From the NCBI RefSeq assembly GCF_003316695.1, contig NZ_PDKB01000010.1:38574-102573 (forward strand): a stretch of DNA of 64,000 nucleotides, read 5' to 3'. Under the pieces are notes generated by a model that saw only the letters and a list, made by a program, of their open reading frames with translations, ran no database searches and was not told where the DNA came from. Position numbers and translations under genes: made by a program. The stretch is from Aliarcobacter vitoriensis (GTDB lineage Bacteria; Campylobacterota; Campylobacteria; Campylobacterales; Arcobacteraceae). Shown piece by piece: positions 19,854 through 27,830 of the stretch (position 1 is its first letter; the number at the start of each line of letters is the position of its first letter).

Positions 19854-20367
19854 AAAAAGTGCTTTTACTTTTTGGGGTTTCCAAAAATTCTATATGAGAA
19901 ACTTTGATATTTATCTCTTTCATTTTATTTTGGACAATTTTTAAAAGCCAAGCTGATAGATTTTCACTTGTTGGAACAAAATCAACGATAATAAAGCTCT
20001 CATAAAGCTCTAAAAATTCATCTCTAAAAGGAGTTAAATCAACTAAAGAATAACCATCATCAAATTTTTTTAAATTTTCTTTTTTGATATTTGGTACAAT
20101 AGTTGAAAATAGTGGGTCATTTATATCTATTATAAACTTATGGTCTAAAATATCATCTAAAAAAGCTTTAAACCAATTTAGATGTTTAAAATCTGTAACC
20201 ATTCCATCTTTTAGTGTTGTTGCTTCAAGATATACTATTACTTTTCCTTGATGTCCATGAAGATGGCGACACATAAGACAAGCATCAAGAGAAAAATCAA
20301 CATTTAGTGTTTGTGACCAAACTCTATGACCATAACAAAAATCAAACTCTTTTGATATTTTCCACAT
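19846..20367 (-). CDS. queD: 6-carboxy-5,6,7,8-tetrahydropterin synthase
   Basis: Converts dihydroneopterin triphosphate to carboxytetrahydropterin, the second step of preQ0 synthesis. The zinc ligands are His14, His37 and His39 (LHGH), and the catalytic Cys33 lies four residues before the HGH, as in known QueD. At 173 aa it is longer than the E. coli form of about 120, with extra sequence between residues 80 and 140. It abuts queC directly and overlaps queE. Confidence 0.92.
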   Translation of the reverse strand: MWKISKEFDFCYGHRVWSQTLNVDFSLDACLMCRHLHGHQGKVIVYLEATTLKDGMVTDFKHLNWFKAFLDDILDHKFIIDINDPLFSTIVPNIKKENLKKFDDGYSLVDLTPFRDEFLELYESFIIVDFVPTSENLSAWLLKIVQNKMKEINIKVSHIEFLETPKSKSTFYA

Positions 20368-21051
20368 CTAAAATTCCTTGTATTTTATTGGGTCTATACT
20401 ATTTGCTTGTGTAAAACCATTTAATCTTAATCTACAAGAGTCACAAACTCCACAAGCTTCATGTTCTTCTTTATAGCATGACCAAGTAAGTTCAAGTGGA
20501 ACACTAAGCTCAATAGCTTTTTGTACAATTTGAGATTTACTCAAATGTACTAAAGGAGTTATGATTTCTATTTTTGTATCCTCTTTTGTACCTTCATTGA
20601 TAGCTTTAGAAATAGAACCTATAAAACTATCAGTACAATCAGGATAACCTGAACTATCTTCTTGAACAACTCCTATATACATAGCAGTTGCACCTTCTTT
20701 TTCTGCAACAGCAGTAGCAATACTTAAAAAAATACCATTTCTAAAAGGAACATAAGTTATAGGTACACCATCTTCTAAACCATTTGTTGGTACATCTATA
20801 TTTAAATCAGTTAAAGCATTTGCACCAATTTGTGTAAAAAATGGAATATCTATTTCATATTTATTGACAACATTTAGCTCTTTGCAAATATCTCTAAAAG
20901 CTTTTAATTCTTTGTTTTGTGTTCTTTGTCCATAATTAAAGTGTACAGCTATTAATTCATAGCCATCAGTTTTTGCAATGTATGAACTTAAAGTTGAATC
21001 CATTCCACCACTTAAAATTACTATAGCTTTTTTATTTAAATTGTTATTCAT
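20368..21051 (-). CDS. queC: 7-cyano-7-deazaguanine synthase
   Basis: ATP-dependent conversion of CDG to preQ0. The 227-aa protein has the PP-loop [11 protein letters not shown] near residue 12 and the zinc cluster [15 protein letters not shown] near the C-terminus. The frame is open to 21129, but the upstream extension covers a TATAAT box; the ATG at 21051 has AAGGA upstream and gives the normal N-terminus. First gene of the queC-queD-queE operon; no GTP cyclohydrolase or queF is present here. Confidence 0.95.
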   Translation of the reverse strand: MNNNLNKKAIVILSGGMDSTLSSYIAKTDGYELIAVHFNYGQRTQNKELKAFRDICKELNVVNKYEIDIPFFTQIGANALTDLNIDVPTNGLEDGVPITYVPFRNGIFLSIATAVAEKEGATAMYIGVVQEDSSGYPDCTDSFIGSISKAINEGTKEDTKIEIITPLVHLSKSQIVQKAIELSVPLELTWSCYKEEHEACGVCDSCRLRLNGFTQANSIDPIKYKEF

Positions 21052-21094
21052 ATTAAAAAATCCTTTTGTCATAAAAAATGTATTGAATTTGGAA

Positions 21095-21100
21095 ATTATA
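21095..21100 (-). promoter_or_regulatory. -10 box for queC-queD-queE
   Basis: TATAAT on the minus strand 43 bases upstream of the chosen queC ATG. It lies 18 bases from the -10 of the divergent plus-strand gene, so the two promoters overlap and may interfere with each other. Confidence 0.6.
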
Positions 21101-21118
21101 AACTTATGACAAGTTGGA

Positions 21119-21124
21119 TATAAT
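21119..21124 (+). promoter_or_regulatory. -10 box for the membrane protein/rsmE pair
   Basis: TATAAT about 32 bases upstream of the ATG at 21157. The facing queC promoter shares the same short region. Confidence 0.6.
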
Positions 21125-21156
21125 AGCAAAATTTTTTAAAAGTGAGATAAACTAAT

Positions 21157-21561
21157 ATGGATTTAATGCAAGATGCAATATCAGTACACATTTATGCAAT
21201 ATATATTTTTCTAGCAATTATGCTTTTTAATTTATACTATGTTTTTAGAAAAAAAGATTTTATATCTTTGGCAAAAAAACTAAGATTTATGACTCCTATT
21301 TATCATCTAAGCAATGCAATTGTGATTTATACAGGTACAATTGTGGCTTTTTATGCACAATATTTTAGTTTAACTATTGCTTTAATGATACCAGCTTCAA
21401 TATTCTTATTGGTAATTGAGATAAAAAGATATAAAAAAATGAGAGTTATAAAAGTTGCAGATGTAGAACTTCAAGAAAAATTTTATGTTTATGCAAAAAA
21501 AATATATCTTATTGAAATAGCTGTTTTGATCTCTGTTTTTGCTATAAGCAAGGTTTTTTAA
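21157..21561 (+). CDS. Small integral membrane protein of unknown function
   Basis: I do not recognise a named family. The 134-aa protein has four likely membrane segments at about residues 11-30, 47-68, 70-88 and 115-133, with basic loops (RKKDFISLAKKLR and EIKRYKKMRVIK) that would be cytoplasmic. It has no signal peptide or Cys motif. The stop codon overlaps the rsmE ATG by one base, so the two are surely co-transcribed, but this does not reveal a shared role. It resembles small conserved inner-membrane proteins found in Campylobacterota. Confidence 0.75.
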   Translation: MDLMQDAISVHIYAIYIFLAIMLFNLYYVFRKKDFISLAKKLRFMTPIYHLSNAIVIYTGTIVAFYAQYFSLTIALMIPASIFLLVIEIKRYKKMRVIKVADVELQEKFYVYAKKIYLIEIAVLISVFAISKVF

Positions 21562-22232
21562 TGCAATTTGTTTACGAACCTTCAAGTGGAAATGAAACTT
21601 TAGAGATAAAAGATGAGGTTTATAATTATATTATCAAAGCTAGACGGCATAAAATTGATGATGAGATATATTTTAGAAATTTAAAAGATAAAAATATTTA
21701 TCTTTATAAATTAAACTTTGTTGATAAAAAAAAAGCTATTTTAAATCTAATATCAAGTGAAGAAAAAGAGTGTGAAAATTTAAGAAAATTACATTTAGCT
21801 TGGTGTGTTGTTGATCCAAAAACAATAGAAAAAACAATAGCATCTCTAAATGAAATTGGAGTTGATAAAATCACTTTTATTTATAGTGATTTTTCTCAAA
21901 ATAACTTTAAGGTAAATATTGAAAAGTTAGAAAAAATATTGATAAATTCATCATCTCAATGTGGAAGAAGTAGTATAATAAAACTAGATATTTGTAAAAA
22001 TATTGATGAATTTATAAAAAACAATAAAAATATATACTTTTTAGATTTCTCAAATCAAAAAATTGGAGATAAAAAAAGTGATATAAAAACTTTGGTTATT
22101 GGAACAGAAGGTGGATTTTCAAAAAGAGAAAGGGAACTTTTTAATAAAAATTTTGTAGTTGGGTTTGATAGTAATTTAATTTTAAAATCTGAAACTGCAA
22201 TAATTTCTGCTGGTGCACAAATTATTTTATAG
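21561..22232 (+). CDS. rsmE: 16S rRNA (uracil1498-N3)-methyltransferase
   Basis: Methylates U1498 of 16S rRNA using SAM. The 223-aa protein has the N-terminal PUA-like region (HKIDDEIYFRN) and the C-terminal SPOUT knot with VIGTEGGFSKRE (about residues 176-187) and the closing LKSETAIISAGAQIIL, both highly characteristic. It starts directly on the stop of the preceding membrane protein and ends before a strong bidirectional terminator. Confidence 0.94.
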   Translation: MQFVYEPSSGNETLEIKDEVYNYIIKARRHKIDDEIYFRNLKDKNIYLYKLNFVDKKKAILNLISSEEKECENLRKLHLAWCVVDPKTIEKTIASLNEIGVDKITFIYSDFSQNNFKVNIEKLEKILINSSSQCGRSSIIKLDICKNIDEFIKNNKNIYFLDFSNQKIGDKKSDIKTLVIGTEGGFSKRERELFNKNFVVGFDSNLILKSETAIISAGAQIIL

Positions 22233-22250
22233 TTGTAAAATTTATATATA

Positions 22251-22286
22251 AAAAAAGGGATAGATATTAAATCTATCCCTTTTTTT
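22251..22286. terminator. Bidirectional terminator between rsmE and petC
   Basis: A perfect 15-bp stem (22251-22265 with the complement starting at 22271; core GGGATAGAT / ATCTATCCC) and a 5-base loop, with A and T runs on each side. It serves both convergent genes. Confidence 0.92.
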
Positions 22287-22303
22287 ATTGCGAAAAGATG
22301 TTC

Positions 22304-23332
22304 TTAATGAACATCTCTCCATCTACTTGCTTTCCATAAGAATGCAAATATTGCAAACACTACAAGATAAATTAAGAATTTAGGTCCTAACTCTTCTCTT
22401 TGTGCTTTTTTAGAATCACCAACTTCTTCTAAGTAGTTTATAACTTGTTGTTGAGATTCTTGACTTAAACCAACTCTTGGCATAGCTGTACCTTCAAGTT
22501 GTTTTTGCGGGTCGTTTATAAATGTTTGTAAGAAATCAACACCTCTACTTCTGATATGTTGAGATAAATCAGGAGGTAATTTACCCATATAATTTTTAAT
22601 ATCAGCATTTGTTGTAAATGCAGACATTGAACCATCTTTCATATCAGCATATTTTATACCGTGACATCTTTGACAAGCATCAGTAAATATCTCTTTATTT
22701 GTCATTTCATTTGGTGCAATAGATTTTAAATATGCAACCATATCTGCAACTTCTTGTGCTGGCATCCAGTCGTATCCTGGCATTGGATGAACTTTACCAT
22801 CTACAAATTTATGCGATGTTTTTGAAGCAAGTGCAGGATTATTAATGAACGCAACTAAATACTCTTTTGTATAAAGTTTTCCAGCACTTCCTAAATCAGG
22901 AGGAGTTACTCCATAAGCTGATCCAGCAGTTGCATTATCCATAATTTGTGGGAAGCCTTTTGACTCAATACTATGACAAGCAGTACAGTTTGTAGTTACT
23001 AACATTTCACCATTTGCTATATCACCAGTTGCTTTGATAGCTTCTTCATTTGTAGCCCAAAAAGCATTTATAGTTTTTTCAAACTCCACTTTTTCATCTA
23101 AAGTTACTTTAGCACCATTGATATTTTTTTCTACTCCAGCTTTTTCAGCATCTGCTAAATCTTTTTGAGCTTTTTCAATACCTTCTTTTGCTGATTCTTT
23201 ATCAGCAGCGGCAAAATCAAAATTTGCAGGTGAAACATGTGGATGCATTTGTGAGTGAGCAAATGGCTCAACTCCCCAGTAAGTAATAAGTGTTAAAGCT
23301 ACTACTACTGCTAATATTTTTAATTCTCTCAT
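22304..23332 (-). CDS. petC: Ubiquinol-cytochrome c reductase, diheme cytochrome c subunit
   Basis: The c-type cytochrome subunit of the bc1 complex, passing electrons from the Rieske protein to periplasmic cytochromes. It has two heme c sites, CTACH (residues 115-119) and CQRCH (219-223), as in the Campylobacter-type PetC rather than the monoheme cytochrome c1 of other proteobacteria. An N-terminal membrane segment (about 4-20) and a C-terminal anchor (about 318-335) place the hemes in the periplasm. Residues 40-95 form a charged, helical, probably coiled-coil stretch before the first heme. It overlaps petB by four bases. Confidence 0.94.
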   Translation of the reverse strand: MRELKILAVVVALTLITYWGVEPFAHSQMHPHVSPANFDFAAADKESAKEGIEKAQKDLADAEKAGVEKNINGAKVTLDEKVEFEKTINAFWATNEEAIKATGDIANGEMLVTTNCTACHSIESKGFPQIMDNATAGSAYGVTPPDLGSAGKLYTKEYLVAFINNPALASKTSHKFVDGKVHPMPGYDWMPAQEVADMVAYLKSIAPNEMTNKEIFTDACQRCHGIKYADMKDGSMSAFTTNADIKNYMGKLPPDLSQHIRSRGVDFLQTFINDPQKQLEGTAMPRVGLSQESQQQVINYLEEVGDSKKAQREELGPKFLIYLVVFAIFAFLWKASRWRDVH

Positions 23333-24579
23333 AGTGTTCCCCTTCTTTTTGCATCAATTTTTGTGATAAGTGGAAGTAGAACGAACAGTAAAATAAATGT
23401 AACAGCCGCAAAGAACCCTACCCACGCATTTGTACCCGTTGGAGGAAGTTTACCCCAAATAGTTAATACAATTAAATCAGCCATTAATATCCAGAACCAA
23501 ATAAAGAACGCTGGTCTTTTATGTGCTGGTAATATTTTTGGATCTCTATCTAGCCAAGGTAACACTAAGAAAATACCATTTGCAAATGCAAATGCCATTA
23601 AACCAATATCAAATGCTTTAATTCCAGCTATATCAAAGAAGAATCCTCTTAATACTTCATATGACCACAAGAAATACCATTCTGGATAAATATGTGCTGG
23701 TGTTACCATTGAATCAGCAGGATCAAAGTTTACTGGATCCATAGCAAAGTTATAATGGAAGAATACTAAATAGAAATAGAAAATTAAGAAAATTCCAAGA
23801 ACTGCTAAATCTTTAGAGATAAATACAGGCCAGAAAGGAATAACTTTTGATTCTTTTTTCTTACCACTTAAATATTTTTCAGCTTCAGCATCAAAATCTA
23901 ATTCTTCAGAACTTTGATTATTTACGTGAGGAATTCTTAAAGTATAGAAGTGTAGACCAATAAGTCCCATAATAGTGATTGGTAATAAGAATACGTGTAA
24001 CATAAAGAATCTTGTTAATGTTGCATCAGCAACGTTAAAATCACCTCTAATCCATACAACTAAAGCATCTCCAATAACAGGAACTCCACCAAATAAATTT
24101 GTAATAACCATAGCAGCCCAGTAAGACATTTGTCCCCAAGGAAGCATATATCCAGAGAAACCAGCAGCACTAAATGTCATAAATAATAACATTCCAGAGA
24201 TCCAAATCATCTCTCTTCCTTGTTTATAAGAACCATAGTAAATTCCTGTAAGCATATGAATATAGATAATCAAGAATACAACAGAAGCTGCAACTCCATG
24301 CATATGTCTAAATAACCAACCAAAAGCAACTTCTTGCATAATTGTATAATTAACTGAATCAAATGCCAAAGCAACATCTGGCTTATAATACATCATTAAA
24401 AATAGTCCAGAAATAACTAAAATACCAAATGTAGTAGCTAAAAGTACACCCATTGCCCATAAGAAGTTAATATCTTTTGGAATCCAGTATTCAGTCATCA
24501 TAACTTTATTAAACGTAGTTAAGTTTAATCTTTGGTCTAACCACTCTCCAACAGAGTTAGCTTTTTCAAATTTTGCCAT
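23329..24579 (-). CDS. petB: Ubiquinol-cytochrome c reductase, cytochrome b subunit
   Basis: Membrane core of the bc1 complex with both quinone sites and two b hemes. The 416 aa form a full-length, unsplit cytochrome b. Heme His residues are in FRHMHGVAASVVFLIIYIHML and in FFMLHVFLLPITIMGLIGLH, and the quinol-oxidation motif is present as PEWYFLWSYEVLRG. At least eight membrane segments are visible. It is central in petA-petB-petC, with short or overlapping gene junctions. Confidence 0.97.
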   Translation of the reverse strand: MAKFEKANSVGEWLDQRLNLTTFNKVMMTEYWIPKDINFLWAMGVLLATTFGILVISGLFLMMYYKPDVALAFDSVNYTIMQEVAFGWLFRHMHGVAASVVFLIIYIHMLTGIYYGSYKQGREMIWISGMLLFMTFSAAGFSGYMLPWGQMSYWAAMVITNLFGGVPVIGDALVVWIRGDFNVADATLTRFFMLHVFLLPITIMGLIGLHFYTLRIPHVNNQSSEELDFDAEAEKYLSGKKKESKVIPFWPVFISKDLAVLGIFLIFYFYLVFFHYNFAMDPVNFDPADSMVTPAHIYPEWYFLWSYEVLRGFFFDIAGIKAFDIGLMAFAFANGIFLVLPWLDRDPKILPAHKRPAFFIWFWILMADLIVLTIWGKLPPTGTNAWVGFFAAVTFILLFVLLPLITKIDAKRRGTL

Positions 24580-24589
24580 CTCTTCCTCC

Positions 24590-25090
24590 TTACGCCATCA
24601 TCGCATCAGCGATTTGTTTATATTCAGGTCCTTCATTTCCAAGAACGATAGTATTCCCTTTTACTTCAAATGGAGGTAAATCTAATGGTCTTGGTGGAGG
24701 TCCAAAAGTTTGTTGTCCACTCGCATTAAATTCTCCACCGTGACATGCACATTTCCATTGATCTTTTTTCCAAGCTGGAATACACCCTAAGTGTGTACAA
24801 AGACCAATAGCAACAGTATATCTATCACTACCAACAACTAAATCTCTTTTGTTATCTTCCATATCAGATGTTTTTTTAAGAACAAAGATAGGTTTCCCTC
24901 TCCATGTAAAAGTTTCTGGTTCACCAGCTTTTAATACACTTAAATCAACTTCTGTAAATCCACCAGCTAGAACGCTAGGAAGTGGATCCCATACTTGCTT
25001 CATACCAACAAGAGACGCGGCACCACCAACTGCAGCCACAGCAGCAAATGAGTAACCAATAAAATCTCGTCTATTTGTATCTTTAGACAT
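24590..25090 (-). CDS. petA: Rieske iron-sulfur protein of the bc1 complex
   Basis: Carries the 2Fe-2S cluster that accepts electrons at the quinol oxidation site. The ligands are CTHLGC (98-103) and CACHG (114-118). The N-terminus has a twin-arginine signal, NRRDFIGYSF, followed by an Ala/Gly-rich membrane segment, so the folded protein is exported by Tat and stays anchored. At 166 aa it is of normal size. First gene of the pet operon. Confidence 0.96.
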   Translation of the reverse strand: MSKDTNRRDFIGYSFAAVAAVGGAASLVGMKQVWDPLPSVLAGGFTEVDLSVLKAGEPETFTWRGKPIFVLKKTSDMEDNKRDLVVGSDRYTVAIGLCTHLGCIPAWKKDQWKCACHGGEFNASGQQTFGPPPRPLDLPPFEVKGNTIVLGNEGPEYKQIADAMMA

Positions 25091-25218
25091 ATTTGGCTTC
25101 CTTTTTTTAAAATTAGAATCAGGCTAGATTTTATTATAAAATTACTTAAATAATATTGATTTAGGTCATAAATAAGTATCTTTAAATATATTAATGAGTA
25201 GAAAAGTAGTAAATAATA

Positions 25219-25250
25219 TTTATTAGAAAATCTTATGACTTTCTAATAAA
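25219..25250 (-). terminator. Inverted repeat at the thrC stop, possible terminator
   Basis: An 11-bp perfect stem (25219-25229 with 25240-25250, arms TTTATTAGAAA and TTTCTAATAAA) with a 10-base loop. It overlaps the last codons of thrC. The stem is AT-rich and lacks a clean T tail, so its strength as a terminator is uncertain. Confidence 0.45.
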
Positions 25251-26714
25251 TTTAACAATTTCAGATTCTATATTTTCTTTATTTATTACTAAATCATGAT
25301 TGATTTTTGAACTAAATAAATCTTTAATAGCCTGTGGCAAAGTTGCTTTGTATTTAGATGAAATCTCTTCTAAAGCCTCTTTATCAGCATATTTCAAAGA
25401 ATTCTCATTTAAAGCATTTAGTACTGTTGGAGAAAATTTTGTCCATTCAGCTGTAGAGTAAATTACAGTTTTTAAAGGTTTTTTTCTTAGTTCATTATAA
25501 GCTTTTATGCAAGTTGCAGTATGTGGATCCATTAGGTATCCAATATCCAAAAACTCTTTTATAGTAGCGTTACCAAAAGTATCATTACTAAAAGTAGCAC
25601 TAAAATATTCTTGTAACTTTGTTGTTTCATCTTTACTCAAAGTAAAAATACTATTTTTATTTAAATCTTCCATAAGTTCTTTTGTTCTTTTATCCCCAAA
25701 TAGGTCAAAAATAACTCTTTCAATATTTGAAGATTTGAGTATATCCATAGCTGGAGAAGTAGTTAATTTTAGAGATTTTTTTCTAATATCATAAATACCT
25801 GTGTTTATCCACTCTGTAAGAATATTATTCTCATTAGAAGCAACTAAAAGTTTTTCTAGTGGTAAATTCATTTTTTGTGCATAGTAAGCTCCTAAAACAT
25901 TTCCAAAATTTCCACTTGGAACTACTAAATATATTTTTTCACCATTTTTAATCTCATTTTGTTTAAGTAGTTGAATATATGACCAAAAATGATAGATTAT
26001 TTGAAATATTATTCTTCCGAAGTTTACAGAGTTTGCAGCACTTAATTTTATATTATCTTTTTCTAGTTCAGTTTTAAAAGATGATGAAGCTAAAAGATTT
26101 TTAAGAGCATTTTGTGCATCATCAAAATTTCCTTTTATTCCCAAAACTTTTAAATTTTTTCCATCTTCACAAACCATTTGAAGTTTTTGAACATCGCTTG
26201 TCCCACCATCTGGATATAGACAAACAACTTGAATATTTTCTTTATTTTTAAAAGTATTTAGTGCTGCTGGTCCTGTATCTCCAGAAGTTGCAGCAAGTAT
26301 AAGATATTTTTCATCTTTCTTTTTTGCAATTGAAGATAAAATAGAACCAAAAGGTTGTAATGCCATATCTTTAAAAGCACGTGTTGGACCGTGATATTGT
26401 TCGTGAACAAATAAGTCATCTTTAACTTTAACAACAGGACAAGGATTGTTAATATCGTCAAAATTATCATATAAATCTAAAGCTTTTTTTATTTCACTTT
26501 CATCAATATCTATTTCAAAAGCTTTTAAAATATCATAAGCCAACTCTTTGTAGCTTGAGTTTAAATGATTTTGAATAAAGTTTTCTTTGAGTGTTGGTAA
26601 ATATTTTGGAACATAAAGCCCACCAAAAGATGTACTTGGATTTAGTATAGCCTCACTAAAACTTACCTCTTTTGGTTTTATTCCATCATTTCCTCTAGTT
26701 TCAATAAAATTCAT
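25233..26714 (-). CDS. thrC: Threonine synthase
   Basis: PLP enzyme making threonine from O-phosphohomoserine, the product of ThrB. The 493-aa protein has the N-terminal ETRGNDGIKPKEVSFSEAIL of the fungal/gamma-type ThrC, the PLP lysine in GPTRAFKDMALQPFG (about residue 105) and the phosphate loop VPSGNFGNVLGAY. The frame opens at 26741, but I choose the ATG at 26714, preceded by AAAAGGAG at the right spacing. It is transcribed alone, directly behind an inverted repeat that resembles the one in front of metE. Confidence 0.96.
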   Translation of the reverse strand: MNFIETRGNDGIKPKEVSFSEAILNPSTSFGGLYVPKYLPTLKENFIQNHLNSSYKELAYDILKAFEIDIDESEIKKALDLYDNFDDINNPCPVVKVKDDLFVHEQYHGPTRAFKDMALQPFGSILSSIAKKKDEKYLILAATSGDTGPAALNTFKNKENIQVVCLYPDGGTSDVQKLQMVCEDGKNLKVLGIKGNFDDAQNALKNLLASSSFKTELEKDNIKLSAANSVNFGRIIFQIIYHFWSYIQLLKQNEIKNGEKIYLVVPSGNFGNVLGAYYAQKMNLPLEKLLVASNENNILTEWINTGIYDIRKKSLKLTTSPAMDILKSSNIERVIFDLFGDKRTKELMEDLNKNSIFTLSKDETTKLQEYFSATFSNDTFGNATIKEFLDIGYLMDPHTATCIKAYNELRKKPLKTVIYSTAEWTKFSPTVLNALNENSLKYADKEALEEISSKYKATLPQAIKDLFSSKINHDLVINKENIESEIVKFIRKS

Positions 26715-26732
26715 ATATATTCTCCTTTTAAT

Positions 26733-26767
26733 GGTTCCCATTTAAAAGGAAACCTTTTTATTTAATA
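26733..26767 (-). promoter_or_regulatory. Hairpin and -10-like box in front of thrC
   Basis: Read on the minus strand, GGTTTCC (26748-26754) pairs with GGGAACC (26733-26739) across an 8-base AT loop, and the SD begins eight bases later. A -10-like TATTAA lies just upstream at 26762-26767, so the hairpin would sit at the very 5-prime end of the mRNA, or be an operator at the start site. The same arrangement occurs at metE. Confidence 0.5.
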
Positions 26768-26846
26768 ACTACTTTTTAACACAATTTTGAAAAAATTACT
26801 AAAAGTAGCAAAACCCTAAAGTGCATAACGAGTTAAGCTTTTAAAC

Positions 26847-27746
26847 TTAGCTATTTAATAATTTCTCTATATTAATACCATTATTTGGATTATCAACTCT
26901 TATAAACTGTGTTCCAATCCCATCATTTGTGAATAATTCAAGTAAGATAGAGTGTTCAACTCTACCATCAATTATATGGGCTTTATTTACGCCATTATAG
27001 ATTGCTTCAATACAAGAATCAACTTTTGGTATCATACCACCAGCTATTGTTCCATCTTTTTTAAACATTTCAACATTTGATTTATCTAAAGTTTGGATTA
27101 ACTCTCCACTTTTATTTAAAACTCCGATTGTATCTGTTAAAAATATTACTTTTTGTGCTTTTACAGCCATTGCGATTTTACAAGCTGCAACATCAGCATT
27201 GATGTTAAATCCTGGATGATTTGGTTCATCTCCATTTGCTATTGGTGCAATTACAGGAATAAATCCTTCTTTTAGTAAATTGTTGATGAGCTCTCCATTT
27301 ACTTCTGTGATATCTCCAGTAAAGCCAAATTTACCACCATCTTTTGGAATAGCTTTGATAATTCCAGAGTCTTTTCCAGAAATTCCAATAGCTTTAGAAC
27401 CATGAAAATTTAGTAAAGAAGAGATATTTTTATTTATTTCTCCACTTAAAACCATTTCAACAACTCTCATACTTTCTTGACAAGTAACTCTGTATCCATC
27501 TACAAAAGATGATGGAATTTCTAATTTTTTTAAAAGTTCTGTTATTCTTGCTCCTCCACCATGAACGATGATAGGTCTTATTCCTAAAAGAGTTAGTAAG
27601 ACTATGTCTTGAGCAAATTTTTCTTTTAAATCATCACTTGTTTGTGCTGAACCACCATATTTAATAACTATTGTTTTTCCATAAAATTTTTTGAAATATG
27701 GAATTGCGTCTATTAGAGTTTGAACTTTTTGGTTTATTTGTGCCAT
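26847..27746 (-). CDS. argB: Acetylglutamate kinase
   Basis: Phosphorylates N-acetylglutamate in arginine synthesis. The 299-aa amino-acid-kinase fold shows IVIKYGGSAQTSDDLK near residue 26, the glycine-rich IIVHGGGARI near 58, NINADVAAC near 181 and the late GGMIPKVDSCIEAI segment. SD AAGGATTGGCAAA precedes the ATG. No other arg genes are nearby; it is followed after about 100 bases by thrC on the same strand. Confidence 0.96.
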   Translation of the reverse strand: MAQINQKVQTLIDAIPYFKKFYGKTIVIKYGGSAQTSDDLKEKFAQDIVLLTLLGIRPIIVHGGGARITELLKKLEIPSSFVDGYRVTCQESMRVVEMVLSGEINKNISSLLNFHGSKAIGISGKDSGIIKAIPKDGGKFGFTGDITEVNGELINNLLKEGFIPVIAPIANGDEPNHPGFNINADVAACKIAMAVKAQKVIFLTDTIGVLNKSGELIQTLDKSNVEMFKKDGTIAGGMIPKVDSCIEAIYNGVNKAHIIDGRVEHSILLELFTNDGIGTQFIRVDNPNNGINIEKLLNS

Positions 27747-27830
27747 TTTGCCAATCCTTGCAAGTTTTAAAGCACGGATTATATCTAAAAATCGCTTATT
27801 AATTAAAACGATTTATAGTAGAATAGATTT

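Noticed and set aside
21052..21156. preQ1 riboswitch upstream of queC
   Set aside because: The leader of about 40 bases shows neither a preQ1 hairpin nor the A-rich pseudoknot tail.
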